Of a stretch of 64,000 nucleotides of DNA, positions 7,623-15,974 are shown one piece after another. The DNA comes from CAIUKV01 sp041659105 (GTDB lineage: Bacteria; Actinomycetota; Acidimicrobiia; IMCC26256; PALSA-555). The translations under genes were made by a program, and so were the position numbers. Where the stretch lies: positions 1-64,000 of the forward strand of contig JBAZYX010000002.1 in the NCBI GenBank assembly GCA_041659105.1. Direction: 5' to 3'. The number at the start of each line of letters is the position of its first letter. Positions within the stretch are counted from its first letter, which is position 1. The notes under the pieces were generated by a model. The model saw only the letters and a list, made by a program, of their open reading frames with translations, had not been told where the DNA came from and did not search any database.

Positions 7623-8692
7623 AGCTCGGGCGCGAACGCGATCGTGACCGGAGCGCGGCCGACCCGCTGACCTACGCGGAGTCGGGCGTCGACATCGCGG
7701 CGGGCGAGAAGGCCGTCGAGATGATCAAGGACCACGTGCGATCCACGTTCCGGCCCGAGGTCGTGGGCGACATCGGCGGGTTCGGCGGGCTCTTCTCGCT
7801 CGGCCGGCTCAAGCACGAGGACCCGATGCTCGTGTCGTCCACCGACGGCGTGGGCACGAAGTCGATGCTGGCCACGCTCACGGGCAAGTACGACACGATC
7901 GGCATCGACTGCGTCGCCATGTCGGCCGACGACATCGCCGCGCACGGCGCGGAGCCACTCTTCTTCCTCGACTACATCTCGGTCGGCAAGCTGATCCCCG
8001 AGCAGGTCGACGAGATCGTCGCCGGCGTGGCCAAGGGCTGTCGCGACGCCGGCTGCGCGCTCATCGGGGGCGAGATGTCCGAGCACCCCGGACTGCTCGA
8101 CCCCGGCGAGTTCGACATCGTCGGGTTCGCCGTGGGCGTGGTGGGACGCGCCGACATCCTCCCCGCCGGCGTGCGCGCGGGCGACGCGATCATCGGCATC
8201 GCGAGCCCGGGCCTGCGCAGCAACGGCTACTCCCTCGCGCGCCGCGCGTTGCTCGACCGCGCCGGACGCTCGCTCGACGAGCCCGCGTGGAAGGGTGCCC
8301 ACCACTCGCTGGGTGACGAGCTGCTGGTGCCGAGCGTGATCTACGCGAAGGCGCTGCTCGAGCTGCGGCGTCACGTGCCGGTGCACGCGTTCGTGCACGT
8401 CACCGGCGGCGGCATCCCGGGCAACCTCGTGCGGATCCTGCCCGCGCACACCCACGCGGTGGTGCGGCGCGGCCGGTGGGAGGAGCCGCGGATCTTCGCC
8501 GAGATCCAGGCCGCGGGCGACGTCGCCGACGACGAGATGGAGCAGGTGTTCAACCTCGGGCTCGGGATGCTCGCCGTCCTGCCCCGGGCCGAGGCGCACC
8601 GGGCGCTCGACACCGTGCGCAACGCCGGCCACGACGCCTGGCTGGTGGGGGAGATCGTGGAAGGCCCCGTCGGCGTGACCCTCGAGCGCTGA
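7619..8692 (+). CDS. purM: AIR synthase (phosphoribosylformylglycinamidine cyclo-ligase)
   Basis: Closes the imidazole ring of FGAM to AIR with ATP, two steps after PurF and directly after PurSQL. GTG 7619 overlaps the purF stop and gives 357 aa. Family motifs: TYAESGVDIAAGEKAVE, SSTDGVGTKSML, DCVAMSADDIAAHGAEPLFFLDY (core CVAMSADDIAAHGAEPLFF) and HVTGGGIPGNLVR. The N-terminal 15 residues are charged and not conserved in the family. The next gene, bldC, is 199 bases away with its own promoter. Confidence 0.96.
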   Translation: MKLGRERDRDRSAADPLTYAESGVDIAAGEKAVEMIKDHVRSTFRPEVVGDIGGFGGLFSLGRLKHEDPMLVSSTDGVGTKSMLATLTGKYDTIGIDCVAMSADDIAAHGAEPLFFLDYISVGKLIPEQVDEIVAGVAKGCRDAGCALIGGEMSEHPGLLDPGEFDIVGFAVGVVGRADILPAGVRAGDAIIGIASPGLRSNGYSLARRALLDRAGRSLDEPAWKGAHHSLGDELLVPSVIYAKALLELRRHVPVHAFVHVTGGGIPGNLVRILPAHTHAVVRRGRWEEPRIFAEIQAAGDVADDEMEQVFNLGLGMLAVLPRAEAHRALDTVRNAGHDAWLVGEIVEGPVGVTLER

Positions 8693-8775
8693 TCCGCGTT
8701 CGGATTGGCCATTGCACCGTCGGGGCGGACCTGAGAGTTTGTTCAGGAACCGCCCGCTTTGCCCCAGAAGTCGGT

Positions 8776-8804
8776 TACGATCGCTCTGGTTCTGCAAACG
8801 TTTG
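8776..8804 (+). promoter_or_regulatory. Probable bldC promoter and palindrome
   Basis: TACGAT (8776-8781) is a likely -10 box that would give a leader of about 100 bases. The perfect palindrome CAAACGTTTG (8795-8804) lies just after the expected transcription start, where a repressor could bind. No good -35 hexamer is seen. Confidence 0.4.
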
Positions 8805-8891
8805 TCGTTTGTGCGAGGATCCCGAACAGCAGGGTGTACCTGATCCGGGCCGGGGACATGCCTCCGATCCGGTCCCATCAAGGAGTTCCCA

Positions 8892-9089
8892 GTGGATGCG
8901 AACGAGCCGGAAGAGCTGCTCACCCCGTCCGAGGTGGCGGCGATGTTCCGTGTCAACCCCAAGACCGTGACCCGGTGGGCCCGAGCCGGGCGGATCTCGT
9001 ACATCAAGACCCTCGGTGGCCACCGGCGCTTCAAGGCGAGCGAGATCCGGCGACTCCTCGCCGAGGCCGACGCCGGCGCCCAGGCCTGA
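8892..9089 (+). CDS. bldC: BldC-family MerR-like DNA-binding protein
   Basis: 65-aa single-domain winged HTH close to Streptomyces BldC, which binds direct repeats cooperatively and controls the onset of development. LLTPSEVAAMFRVNPKTVTRWARAG is the helix-turn-helix (core VAAMFRVNPKTVTRWARAG) and TLGGHRRFKASEIRRLL is the wing and last helix. GTG 8892 has AAGGAG 6 bases upstream, one of the clearer ribosome sites here. The organism need not sporulate; BldC relatives are widespread in actinobacteria. Confidence 0.88.
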   Translation: MDANEPEELLTPSEVAAMFRVNPKTVTRWARAGRISYIKTLGGHRRFKASEIRRLLAEADAGAQA

Positions 9090-9142
9090 CCCATCGGCCG
9101 GGCCTGCCGCTGCGGCGGGCCGCACGATCGATTGCACGCGAC

Positions 9143-9169
9143 ACGACCCGGGCCGAGGGCCCGGGTCGT
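9143..9169. terminator. Strong hairpin between bldC and the tRNA genes
   Basis: 12-bp perfect stem ACGACCCGGGCC/GGCCCGGGTCGT with a GAG loop. It can end both bldC transcription and the minus-strand tRNA operon. Confidence 0.85.
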
Positions 9170-9179
9170 CGTGTCGGAG

Positions 9180-9255
9180 TGGTGGCCGGGACCGGCGTCG
9201 ATCCGGTGACCTCGCGCTTTTCAGGCGCGCGCTCTGCCGACTGAGCTACCCGGCC
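9180..9255 (-). tRNA. tRNA-Phe (GAA)
   Basis: Full cloverleaf: acceptor arm GGCCGGG/CCCGGCC, D arm, anticodon loop CTGAAAA on a CGCGC/GCGCG stem, and T arm. The 3' CCA is encoded. Third gene of the minus-strand cluster. Confidence 0.95.
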
Positions 9256-9280
9256 GGGAGAAGGCGGTCGCCCGCCCTCG

Positions 9281-9355
9281 CGGTCCTGACGGGATTTGAA
9301 CCCGCGGCCTCCGCCTTGACAGGGCGGCGTGCACTCCAAACTGCACCACAGGACC
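9281..9355 (-). tRNA. tRNA-Asp (GTC)
   Basis: Acceptor arm GGTCCTG/CAGGACC, anticodon loop CTGTCAA on a CCGCC/GGCGG stem, T loop GTTCAAATC. CCA is not encoded (CGA follows the discriminator G). Confidence 0.95.
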
Positions 9356-9386
9356 CGGTGCCCGTGCCCGGCGAACCGGCACGGTG

Positions 9387-9459
9387 TGCCCCCAGGGGAG
9401 TTCGAATCCCCGTTACCGCCTTGAAAGGGCGGCGTCCTAGGCCACTAGACGATGGGGGC
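9387..9459 (-). tRNA. tRNA-Glu (TTC)
   Basis: Acceptor arm GCCCCCA/TGGGGGC, anticodon loop CTTTCAA on a CCGCC/GGCGG stem, T loop ATTCGAACT. CCA is not encoded. First gene of the cluster; the anticodon stem is shared with tRNA-Asp. Confidence 0.95.
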
Positions 9460-9481
9460 TCGTTCCCCGAGAGGGGCTCGC

Positions 9482-9487
9482 ATCGTA
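9482..9487 (-). promoter_or_regulatory. -10 element of the tRNA cluster
   Basis: TACGAT on the minus strand, about 23 bases before tRNA-Glu. Confidence 0.45.
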
Positions 9488-9533
9488 GCAGCGCCTCTCT
9501 CGTCGATCCCCGGCCGGGGACGACGGTCTGGCG

Positions 9534-10043
9534 TCAGTGGTCGAGCACGTCGTACGACGGATCGGTGCGATCGCGCCGGGCCGCCGTGGCCCCGGGATCG
9601 GGCGGCGCCGCGCCCGGCAGCACGGTGGTGGTCGTGAAGTCCTCCACGAAGCGGCGGTGGTCGATCGCCCACAACCCCGCGCGGCGTGACCAGCGGTCGA
9701 CGTAGCGGCCCCGGCTCACGATCTGGGTCAGCTCGTCGGGGGCGAACGCGGCCCACAGCGTGGCGGTGACGTAGGCCTCGCTGCCGGCGCCGTCGCCGTC
9801 CGCGTCGACCTCGATCAGCACGTTGCTGATCTGGTGCGAGTGCCCGAGCATCGCCGCGTGCGCTTGCCACACCCAGTCGAGGAACTCCGCGCCCGTGCCC
9901 TGGAACATGGCGGGGCCGTAGTCGGCCGTGCCGTCGGGGTGCCACAGGGTGTCGGCGAGCGGGCGGTCCATGCGGTCGAGCGCACGGCAGTACCGGTAGA
10001 TCACCTCGGTGATCGTCTGCTTGGTGATCAGGTCGTCGATCAT
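9534..10043 (-). CDS. NTF2-like (SnoaL-like) protein
   Basis: 169 aa with the alpha+beta barrel pattern of the SnoaL_4 group: ITEVIYRYCRALDRMDRPLADTLWHPDGTADYG (core YCRALDRMDRPLADTLWHPD) at the N-terminus, then strands through SHQISNVLIEVD and GRYVDRWSRR. Such proteins act as small isomerases, hydrolases or dehydratases on ring or lipid-like substrates, and the substrate cannot be read here. ATG 10043 has GGAGGAG 6 bases upstream. It is followed upstream on the same strand by the USP gene. Confidence 0.8.
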   Translation of the reverse strand: MIDDLITKQTITEVIYRYCRALDRMDRPLADTLWHPDGTADYGPAMFQGTGAEFLDWVWQAHAAMLGHSHQISNVLIEVDADGDGAGSEAYVTATLWAAFAPDELTQIVSRGRYVDRWSRRAGLWAIDHRRFVEDFTTTTVLPGAAPPDPGATAARRDRTDPSYDVLDH

Positions 10044-10059
10044 GGTTCGCTCCTCCCGG

Positions 10060-10488
10060 TCAGCGCGGGGGAACGATAACCACCGGGAGGTGCGACTGCT
10101 CGGGGAGCTCGCGCGCCACGCTGCCGAGCACGAGCTCCGTCACCCGGCCACGGCCGCGCGTGCCGCACACGACGAGGTCGGCGCCGGCGTCGCGCGCGGC
10201 CTGCACGATCCCGGGAACGGGCCGGTCCTCCACGATGCGCACGTCGACCTCGACGCCGGCGGCGAACGCGTCCCGGCACCACTCGTCGCGCAGCTCGGCC
10301 AGCGCCTCGTCGTGAAGCTGCGCCAGATCGGCGTGGTCCGGGTGCTTGCCGAGGTCGTCGAGCGCCGACCACGCGTGCACCACCACGAGGCGGGCACCGG
10401 TCTGCCGCGCGAGCTCGACCGCCCAGGCCAGCGCGTGCGCCGCGCCGTCGGACCGGTCGTGGGCCACCACCATCGTGTGCACGCTCAT
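10060..10488 (-). CDS. Universal stress protein (UspA family)
   Basis: 142-aa single Usp domain, cytosolic. The start MSVHTMVVAHDRSDGAAHAL is the usual first strand. The nucleotide-binding pattern is present as CGTRGRGRVTELVLGSVARE (G-2x-G-9x-G-S type), so ATP binding is likely. The ATG overlaps the terC stop (ATGA), so the stress protein is probably made together with the membrane protein. Confidence 0.9.
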   Translation of the reverse strand: MSVHTMVVAHDRSDGAAHALAWAVELARQTGARLVVVHAWSALDDLGKHPDHADLAQLHDEALAELRDEWCRDAFAAGVEVDVRIVEDRPVPGIVQAARDAGADLVVCGTRGRGRVTELVLGSVARELPEQSHLPVVIVPPR

Positions 10489-11480
10489 GAGCCCGTTCCT
10501 CCTCCGGCTTCCGCGTCGCGGGCGTCGGCCCGCAACGACACCACCACCGTGACCGTGAGGATGACCGCGATCACCCCCAGCGAGAGGATCGTCGGGAGGT
10601 GGTACACGTCGGACAGCAGCATCTTGACACCGACGTAGCCGAGGATGATGCCGAGGCCGATGTTGAGGTACCGCAGCTTCCCGGCGGCGCCCGCGAGCAG
10701 GAAGTACAGGGCCCGCAGGCCGAGGATCGCGAACGCGTTCGACGTGAACACGATGAACTCCGACCGGGTCACCGCGAGGATCGCAGGGATCGAGTCGACC
10801 GCGAACACCACGTCGGTGGCCTCCACCAGCACCAGCACCACGAGCAGCGGCGTGGCGAGGCGGCGAGCGTCGATCTTCACCCAGAACCTCTGCCCGTGGT
10901 ACTCGCTGCTCACCGGGATCACCCGGCGCATGAGCTTGAGGATCGGATTCCTCTCGGGGTGGATCTCGGTGTTGTCGTGGGTGGCGACCCGCCACGCGGT
11001 GAAGAGCAGGAAGGCCCCGAACACGTACAGCATCCAGCTGAAGGTCTCGAGCAGCGCGACCCCCGCGAAGATGAAGATCGCCCGGAGCACGAGCGCGCCG
11101 AACACGCCCCAGAACAGCACCCGGTGCTGGAGCGCCTTCGGGACGGCGAAGTACGACAGGATCACGGCCCACACGAACACGTTGTCGACCGAGAGGCTCT
11201 TCTCGATCACGTAGCCGGTGAGGTACTGACCCGCGGCGGCGCCGCCCAGCAGGCCCCAGATCACCAGCGAGAACGACACGCCGAGCGCGATCCAGAACAC
11301 GCTCGTGACGGCGGCCTCGCGCATCGAGATCTCGTGCGCCTCGCGGTGGAACAGGAAGAGGTCGGCCAGCAGCAGGGCCGCGATGAGCCCGAGGAACGCG
11401 GCCCACATCCAGGCGTCGACCTGGATGTCCGCGCCCGGGACGTCGCCGGCGGCGGAGGAGGCGAGGAGGCGGGGGTGCAT
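10485..11480 (-). CDS. TerC/Alx-family integral membrane protein
   Basis: 331-aa multi-pass inner-membrane protein of the TerC family, whose members are tied to manganese export or tellurite resistance. Family hallmarks: SLSVDNVFVWAVIL in one helix and EATDVVFAVDSIPAIL in another, with the paired acidic residues thought to bind metal. About nine hydrophobic segments. A TAGGCT box lies about 36 bases upstream of ATG 11480, without a good ribosome site. Coupled to the downstream Usp gene. No manganese riboswitch fold is seen upstream. Confidence 0.9.
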   Translation of the reverse strand: MHPRLLASSAAGDVPGADIQVDAWMWAAFLGLIAALLLADLFLFHREAHEISMREAAVTSVFWIALGVSFSLVIWGLLGGAAAGQYLTGYVIEKSLSVDNVFVWAVILSYFAVPKALQHRVLFWGVFGALVLRAIFIFAGVALLETFSWMLYVFGAFLLFTAWRVATHDNTEIHPERNPILKLMRRVIPVSSEYHGQRFWVKIDARRLATPLLVVLVLVEATDVVFAVDSIPAILAVTRSEFIVFTSNAFAILGLRALYFLLAGAAGKLRYLNIGLGIILGYVGVKMLLSDVYHLPTILSLGVIAVILTVTVVVSLRADARDAEAGGGTGS

Positions 11481-11585
11481 GGTGGGGGAGGGGTCGTGCG
11501 GGTGGCGCGAGCCCGTCAGCCTACCGACGCATCCGGGGTCCCCTGACCGTCCCCGCGGCCTTGCCCCGAGAGCCTCCCCCGAGCC

Positions 11586-11612
11586 CGCGGCCGGACACGG
11601 GGTCCGGCCGCG
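11586..11612. terminator. Hairpin after the DUF805 gene
   Basis: 11-bp perfect arms CGCGGCCGGAC (11586-11596) and GTCCGGCCGCG (11602-11612) with a 5-base loop. It separates the DUF805 gene from terC on the minus strand. Confidence 0.8.
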
Positions 11613-11627
11613 CGGTGGGGTGGATCG

Positions 11628-12140
11628 TCAGCCGGTCGGGTACTTCTCCGACACGCCGTACTGGTTCGACCCGCGGGTGCTGTCGGTCGCCAGGAACACG
11701 ATCACGATGATCGAGCCGACGCAGGGGATCAACGCGATCAGGAGGAACCAACCGCTCTTGTCGGTGTCGTGGAGCCGCCGCACGGCGACCGCCAGCGACG
11801 GCACGATGAGCGCGACCGCGTACACGAAGTACAGGATCAGGAAGACCGCGGTGATGCGACCGAGGATCGACAAGCCGATCAGGACGATCAGGTTGGCGAG
11901 CCAGAACCACCAGTACTCGGCCCGTCGCGCGCGCCCGTCGAACTTGGCGTAGCGCTCGAGGACGTTGAGCTTCCAGTAGCCGATGAGCGGGTTGCCCTCT
12001 GGCGGGTCGCTGCTCTGGTTCGAGCCGGGCCCGACCGGGCACCGAGGGCGGCGGGTCGACGATCCCCACGTCTGGGAGAATGGTCGCGCGATGCGGGAGC
12101 TGTGCCTCTCCGGCCATCGACGACGGAGGCGCGACGACAT
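11628..12140 (-). CDS. DUF805 membrane protein, start unresolved
   Basis: The conserved part, from about 11993 down, reads GYWKLNVLERYAKFDGRAR, EYWWFWLANL, then two further hydrophobic segments with VRRLHDTDKSGWFLLIALIP between them, ending NQYGVSEKYPTG. This is a complete DUF805 core of unknown function. No ATG, GTG or TTG in this frame stands close to the core; the first is ATG 12140, overlapping the start of the divergent gene. A leaderless-looking GTG (CATTCT, 7 bases, GTG near 12070) is in another frame. A frameshift, a sequencing error or a rare start codon is possible. Confidence 0.6.
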   Translation of the reverse strand: MSSRLRRRWPERHSSRIARPFSQTWGSSTRRPRCPVGPGSNQSSDPPEGNPLIGYWKLNVLERYAKFDGRARRAEYWWFWLANLIVLIGLSILGRITAVFLILYFVYAVALIVPSLAVAVRRLHDTDKSGWFLLIALIPCVGSIIVIVFLATDSTRGSNQYGVSEKYPTG

Positions 12141-13845
12141 GACGAGCGCGTATCGAGTGCGGGGAACGAACGCGAAGGCTCCGTTCACCCTGACGATCCA
12201 TCGCGGTGATGGCATGGCATTGCTCGCGATGAGCTGGCGCAACGGTCGACGTCCGCCGCGCGACTTCGTCGGCTTCGGGATCCAGTACCGGCCGCCGGGC
12301 GCGACCAAGGCGCTGAACGTCAACAACCGGCTGTCGTTCGAGGGCACGCCTGACTTCGGGAAGCGCCGGCCGTCGATGAAGGCGCCGATCCAGAAGTTCC
12401 GGTGGGTGCACTTCCCCTTCGACGCCGATCGGCCCGGGCCCTTCCGCTACACGGTGACTCCGATCTTCATGGATCCCGACGATCACCTGCGCTCCGGCGA
12501 GGCGCAGGAAGCCGAGATCGAGCTGCGCCGGGAGACCTACCCGGGGAAGCTGAACGTGAGCTTCACCCGCGGCTTCATCGCGTCCCAGGCGTTCGTCGAC
12601 ACCTTCTGCAGGAGCGAGGCGGAGCTCGCCACGTTGCTCCCGGCCCGCGCGGCCGACGGCCTCGGCTTCGTCCCCACGCACACGCGCGCGGCGGCCGCGC
12701 TCGACTGGATGGGCTTCGAGGCTCGGCGGTCGATCCTCGACGTCCTCGACGAGGCCATCGCCGATCCGACCACCCGCGTGCGGATCGTCGCGTACGACCT
12801 CAGCGAGCCCGACGTGCTCTCCCGGATGGAGCAGCTGGGGACGCGCCTGCGGGTGATCATCGACGACTCCGGCTCGCACGAGCCCGCCGACTCTGGGGAG
12901 TCCCGGTCCGCCGTCCGCCTGGCCGCGTCGGCGGGGCCGGCCAACGTCGAGCGCCAGCACATGGGCAACCTCCAGCACAACAAGACGATCGTGGTCAGCG
13001 GACCCAACCTCCAGAAGGTGGTGTGCGGGTCCACGAACTTCAGCTGGCGGGGGTTCTTCGTGCAGAACAACAACGCCGTGGTCCTGAACGGCGAGACCGC
13101 GGTGGAGCTGTTCGGGGACGCGTTCGAGCACTACTGGGGCGGCAGCGCGGCCGGCTTTCGCAAGTCACCGTCGCCGGAGTGGTCGGACCTCGGTCTCGCG
13201 GGGATCGACGCGCGCGTGACGTTCTCACCGCACAGCACGAGCAACGCCGTGCTCGACTCCGTCGCCGACGACATCCGGGCCGCGACGTCGAGCGTGCTCT
13301 ACTCGCTCGCGTTCCTCTACCAGACGACCGGCGCGGTGCGCGACGCCGTGCAGGCGGTCACCAGCGATCCGGCCATCTTCGTGGCCGGCATCTCCGACCG
13401 AGCGGTGGGGGGCATCACGGTCCAGACGCCCGACGGCAACGTCGCGCCCGTCTTTCCCGAAGCGCTCGCGCAGAACGTTCCCGCGCCGTTCTCCGAGGAG
13501 ATCGTGGGTGGCAGCGGGATCCGCATGCACCACAAGTTCGTGGTGATCGACTTCGACAAGCCCACGGCCCGCGTCTACCTCGGGTCGTACAACTTCTCGT
13601 CGCCGGCCGACAACGCCAACGGCGAGAACCTGCTGCTGGTCGCCGACCGGCGGGTCGCCACCGCGTACGCCATCGAGGCGGTGCGGATCTTCGACCACTA
13701 CCAGTTCCGGGTGCGCCAGCGCGACGAGGCCACGGCAGTCACGACCCTCGCGCTCCGGAAGCCGCCGCGCACCGGAGAGCTGCCGTGGTTCGACGACGAC
13801 TACACCGACGCCAACCAGATCCTCGACCGCAAGCTGTTCGCGTGA
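12139..13845 (+). CDS. Phospholipase D-like protein with two HKD motifs
   Basis: 568 aa. Two HxK motifs form one PLD active site: H280/K282 in HNKTIVVSGPN, followed by GSTNFSWRG, and H464/K466 in MHHKFVVIDF, followed by YLGSYNFSSPADNANGEN. The first 150 residues form a separate beta-rich region of unknown role. No signal peptide or membrane segment is seen, so it is probably cytosolic. Possible activities are phosphodiesterase, phospholipase or nuclease. ATG 12139 has GGAGG 9 bases upstream; the frame is open to 11983 but that part looks non-coding. Confidence 0.82.
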   Translation: MTSAYRVRGTNAKAPFTLTIHRGDGMALLAMSWRNGRRPPRDFVGFGIQYRPPGATKALNVNNRLSFEGTPDFGKRRPSMKAPIQKFRWVHFPFDADRPGPFRYTVTPIFMDPDDHLRSGEAQEAEIELRRETYPGKLNVSFTRGFIASQAFVDTFCRSEAELATLLPARAADGLGFVPTHTRAAAALDWMGFEARRSILDVLDEAIADPTTRVRIVAYDLSEPDVLSRMEQLGTRLRVIIDDSGSHEPADSGESRSAVRLAASAGPANVERQHMGNLQHNKTIVVSGPNLQKVVCGSTNFSWRGFFVQNNNAVVLNGETAVELFGDAFEHYWGGSAAGFRKSPSPEWSDLGLAGIDARVTFSPHSTSNAVLDSVADDIRAATSSVLYSLAFLYQTTGAVRDAVQAVTSDPAIFVAGISDRAVGGITVQTPDGNVAPVFPEALAQNVPAPFSEEIVGGSGIRMHHKFVVIDFDKPTARVYLGSYNFSSPADNANGENLLLVADRRVATAYAIEAVRIFDHYQFRVRQRDEATAVTTLALRKPPRTGELPWFDDDYTDANQILDRKLFA

Positions 13846-13891
13846 CCCGCGGGCACTGACCCCCGTCGCGTAACCTCGGGCCAACCCGAAC

Positions 13892-13967
13892 GGGTCGCTA
13901 GCTCAACTGGCAGAGCATCGGGCTTTTAACCCGCAGGTTCAGGGTTCGAGTCCCTGGCGGCCCACCA
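13892..13967 (+). tRNA. tRNA-Lys (TTT)
   Basis: Acceptor arm GGGTCGC/GCGGCCC with one G-T pair, anticodon loop CTTTTAA on a CGGG/CCCG stem, T loop GTTCGAGTC. CCA is encoded. TAACCT at 13871-13876 is a likely -10 box. Confidence 0.96.
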
Positions 13968-14153
13968 CGAACGTGCAGGTCACAGGCCCGTCTCGACCGC
14001 CTTCCGCCGATTTGTGCCGGGCACCCTGGGCCGCGGGTTTAGCATGATGTCCGTTGCGTCGACGGTGCCGGAACATGGGTCTTGCGGCATTCGGTGGAGC
14101 GGCGGCGTGACCTGACGGTGGCTGCGTCTGCCTGCCGGGGGGAGGTCGTGTCG

Positions 14154-15863
14154 GTGACCGAGGGGCATGTCTTCGACGAGGTGGGCTCGTTCCCGGATGG
14201 GACGAACGGCCTTGATCCGGGCGCTCCCGACTTCCGGGCGCTGTTCGAGTCGGCGCCGGGTTCGTATCTGGTGCTGGATCCGGATCTGGTCATCGTCGCA
14301 GTCAGCGACGCGTACCTCGCCGCGACGGCAACCGCGCGCGAAGCGATCCTGGGTCGGGGGATCTTCGACGTGTTCCCCGACAACCCGAGTGACCCCGAGG
14401 CCTCGGGGGTCGGGAACCTGAGCGAGTCGCTCCAGCGGGTCCGTCGCGAGGGTGTCGCCGACACGATGGCCGTGCAGAAGTACGACATCCGGGTCGGCGA
14501 TTCGGGTGAGTTCGAAGTGCGGTTCTGGAGCCCGCGCAACTCGCCGGTCTTCGGGGACGACGGGCGACTTCGCTACATCATCCATCGCGTCGAAGACGTG
14601 ACCGAGTACGTGGCGCTGCAGGAAGCGGAGTCCCGCCACGAAGAGATGACTACGCAGCTGCAGCTGCGCACCGCGCAGATCGAGGCCGAGATCGTTCAGC
14701 GTTCGCGCGAGCTGCAAGACGCGAATCGCGAGCTCCGACGGGCCAACACGGCGAAGAGCGAGTTCCTGTCACGGGTCAGCCATGAGCTGCGGACGCCGCT
14801 CACTGCCATCCTGGGGTTCGGGGAGCTCCTGAGCCTGTCGGCGCTCGACGTGGAGCAGCTCGAATGGTCCGAGATGATCCTGACGGCGGGGCGCCACCTC
14901 CACGCCCTGCTCGACGACGTGCTCGACGTCTCGCGCATCGAGAGCGGTGACCTGTCGCTCTCGCTCGAACCCGTCTCGGTGACGGCGTTGCTCACAGAGA
15001 CCAGCGATCTCGTCGGTCCGCTCGCGGCCGCGAACGGGATCCGGATCGAGGTGGACGCGGCGGCAGGCGCCGCCGCCTACCTGTTCGGTGACCATCAGCG
15101 TGTGCGCCAGGTCCTGTTGAACCTCGCGTCCAACGCGGTGAAGTACAACCGGCCCGACGGCACCACCACGCTGCGCGTGGCGCTTCCGTCCGACGATCGC
15201 ATCCGAATCGAGGTCATCGACACCGGACGTGGCCTCGGCGACGACGACCTCGGCCGGCTGTTCGTCCCGTTCGAACGGCTCGACAGCGCCGAGCGCGGGA
15301 TCGAGGGCACCGGCTTGGGTCTGGCGCTGTCCCGAAGACTGACGGAGAGCATGGGCGGGCAGATCGGTGCGACGAGCACACCCGGGGTCGGCAGCACCTT
15401 CTGGGTCGAGTTCTCCGCCGTCGAGCCAGCCGCGATCGACGCGACCCGACACGCCGAGAAGGGGTCGGTGAGCGCACGTCGCTACCCGGGTCCCAAGACC
15501 GTGCTCTACGTCGAAGACCTCGTTGCGAACGTGCGCCTGATCGATCAGATCCTGAAGCGCCGCCCCGATGTGAAGCTCGTGCCGGCAATGCTGGGCGGAA
15601 CCGCCCTCGAGCTCGCACGCGAGTTCTCCTTCGACCTGGTGCTGCTCGATCTCCACTTGCCCGATGTCGGCGGCGAAGAGGTCTTGGCGCGACTGCGCTC
15701 CGACCCCACCACGGACGCCATCCCGGTGGTCGTCCTGAGTGCGGACGCCACCGGTCGACAGTTCGATCGCCTGATCGCCGCGGGTGCTGCCGACTACCTG
15801 ACGAAGCCGATCTCCGTGCGCCGCCTCCTCGAGGTCGTCGACCGGTTCCTGCTGGACGGGTGA
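14154..15863 (+). CDS. PAS-containing hybrid histidine kinase with receiver
   Basis: 569-aa soluble sensor. A PAS domain (about residues 20-140, FESAPGSYLVLDPDLVIVAVSD at its start, shown here by APGSYLVLDPDLVIVAVSD) is followed by a coiled coil and a HisKA domain with His210 in SHELRTPL. The ATPase domain has N box NLASNAVKYN, DTGRGLG, FVPFERL and GTGLGLALS. A C-terminal receiver has acceptor Asp499 in LVLLDLHLP and Lys in YLTKPI. No membrane segment, so it senses a cytosolic cue. GTG 14154 is 8 bases after GGAGG; TAGCAT at 14040 may be its -10. A single-receiver gene follows. Confidence 0.9.
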   Translation: MTEGHVFDEVGSFPDGTNGLDPGAPDFRALFESAPGSYLVLDPDLVIVAVSDAYLAATATAREAILGRGIFDVFPDNPSDPEASGVGNLSESLQRVRREGVADTMAVQKYDIRVGDSGEFEVRFWSPRNSPVFGDDGRLRYIIHRVEDVTEYVALQEAESRHEEMTTQLQLRTAQIEAEIVQRSRELQDANRELRRANTAKSEFLSRVSHELRTPLTAILGFGELLSLSALDVEQLEWSEMILTAGRHLHALLDDVLDVSRIESGDLSLSLEPVSVTALLTETSDLVGPLAAANGIRIEVDAAAGAAAYLFGDHQRVRQVLLNLASNAVKYNRPDGTTTLRVALPSDDRIRIEVIDTGRGLGDDDLGRLFVPFERLDSAERGIEGTGLGLALSRRLTESMGGQIGATSTPGVGSTFWVEFSAVEPAAIDATRHAEKGSVSARRYPGPKTVLYVEDLVANVRLIDQILKRRPDVKLVPAMLGGTALELAREFSFDLVLLDLHLPDVGGEEVLARLRSDPTTDAIPVVVLSADATGRQFDRLIAAGAADYLTKPISVRRLLEVVDRFLLDG

Positions 15864-15974
15864 TCGCGGCTCGCTTGCGGGCCGCGCGGACAAGCCTTTA
15901 CGCTCTTGACCGATTGGTCCGAATTCTCTCAGCGCAGGCAGGTGCGAGAGAGCGGACCGACCTGGGAGCTCAGC

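Noticed and set aside
11481..11585. Manganese (yybP-ykoY) riboswitch before terC
   Set aside because: TerC genes often have one, but no matching conserved loops are seen and a TAGGCT box close to the start leaves about 30 bases of leader.
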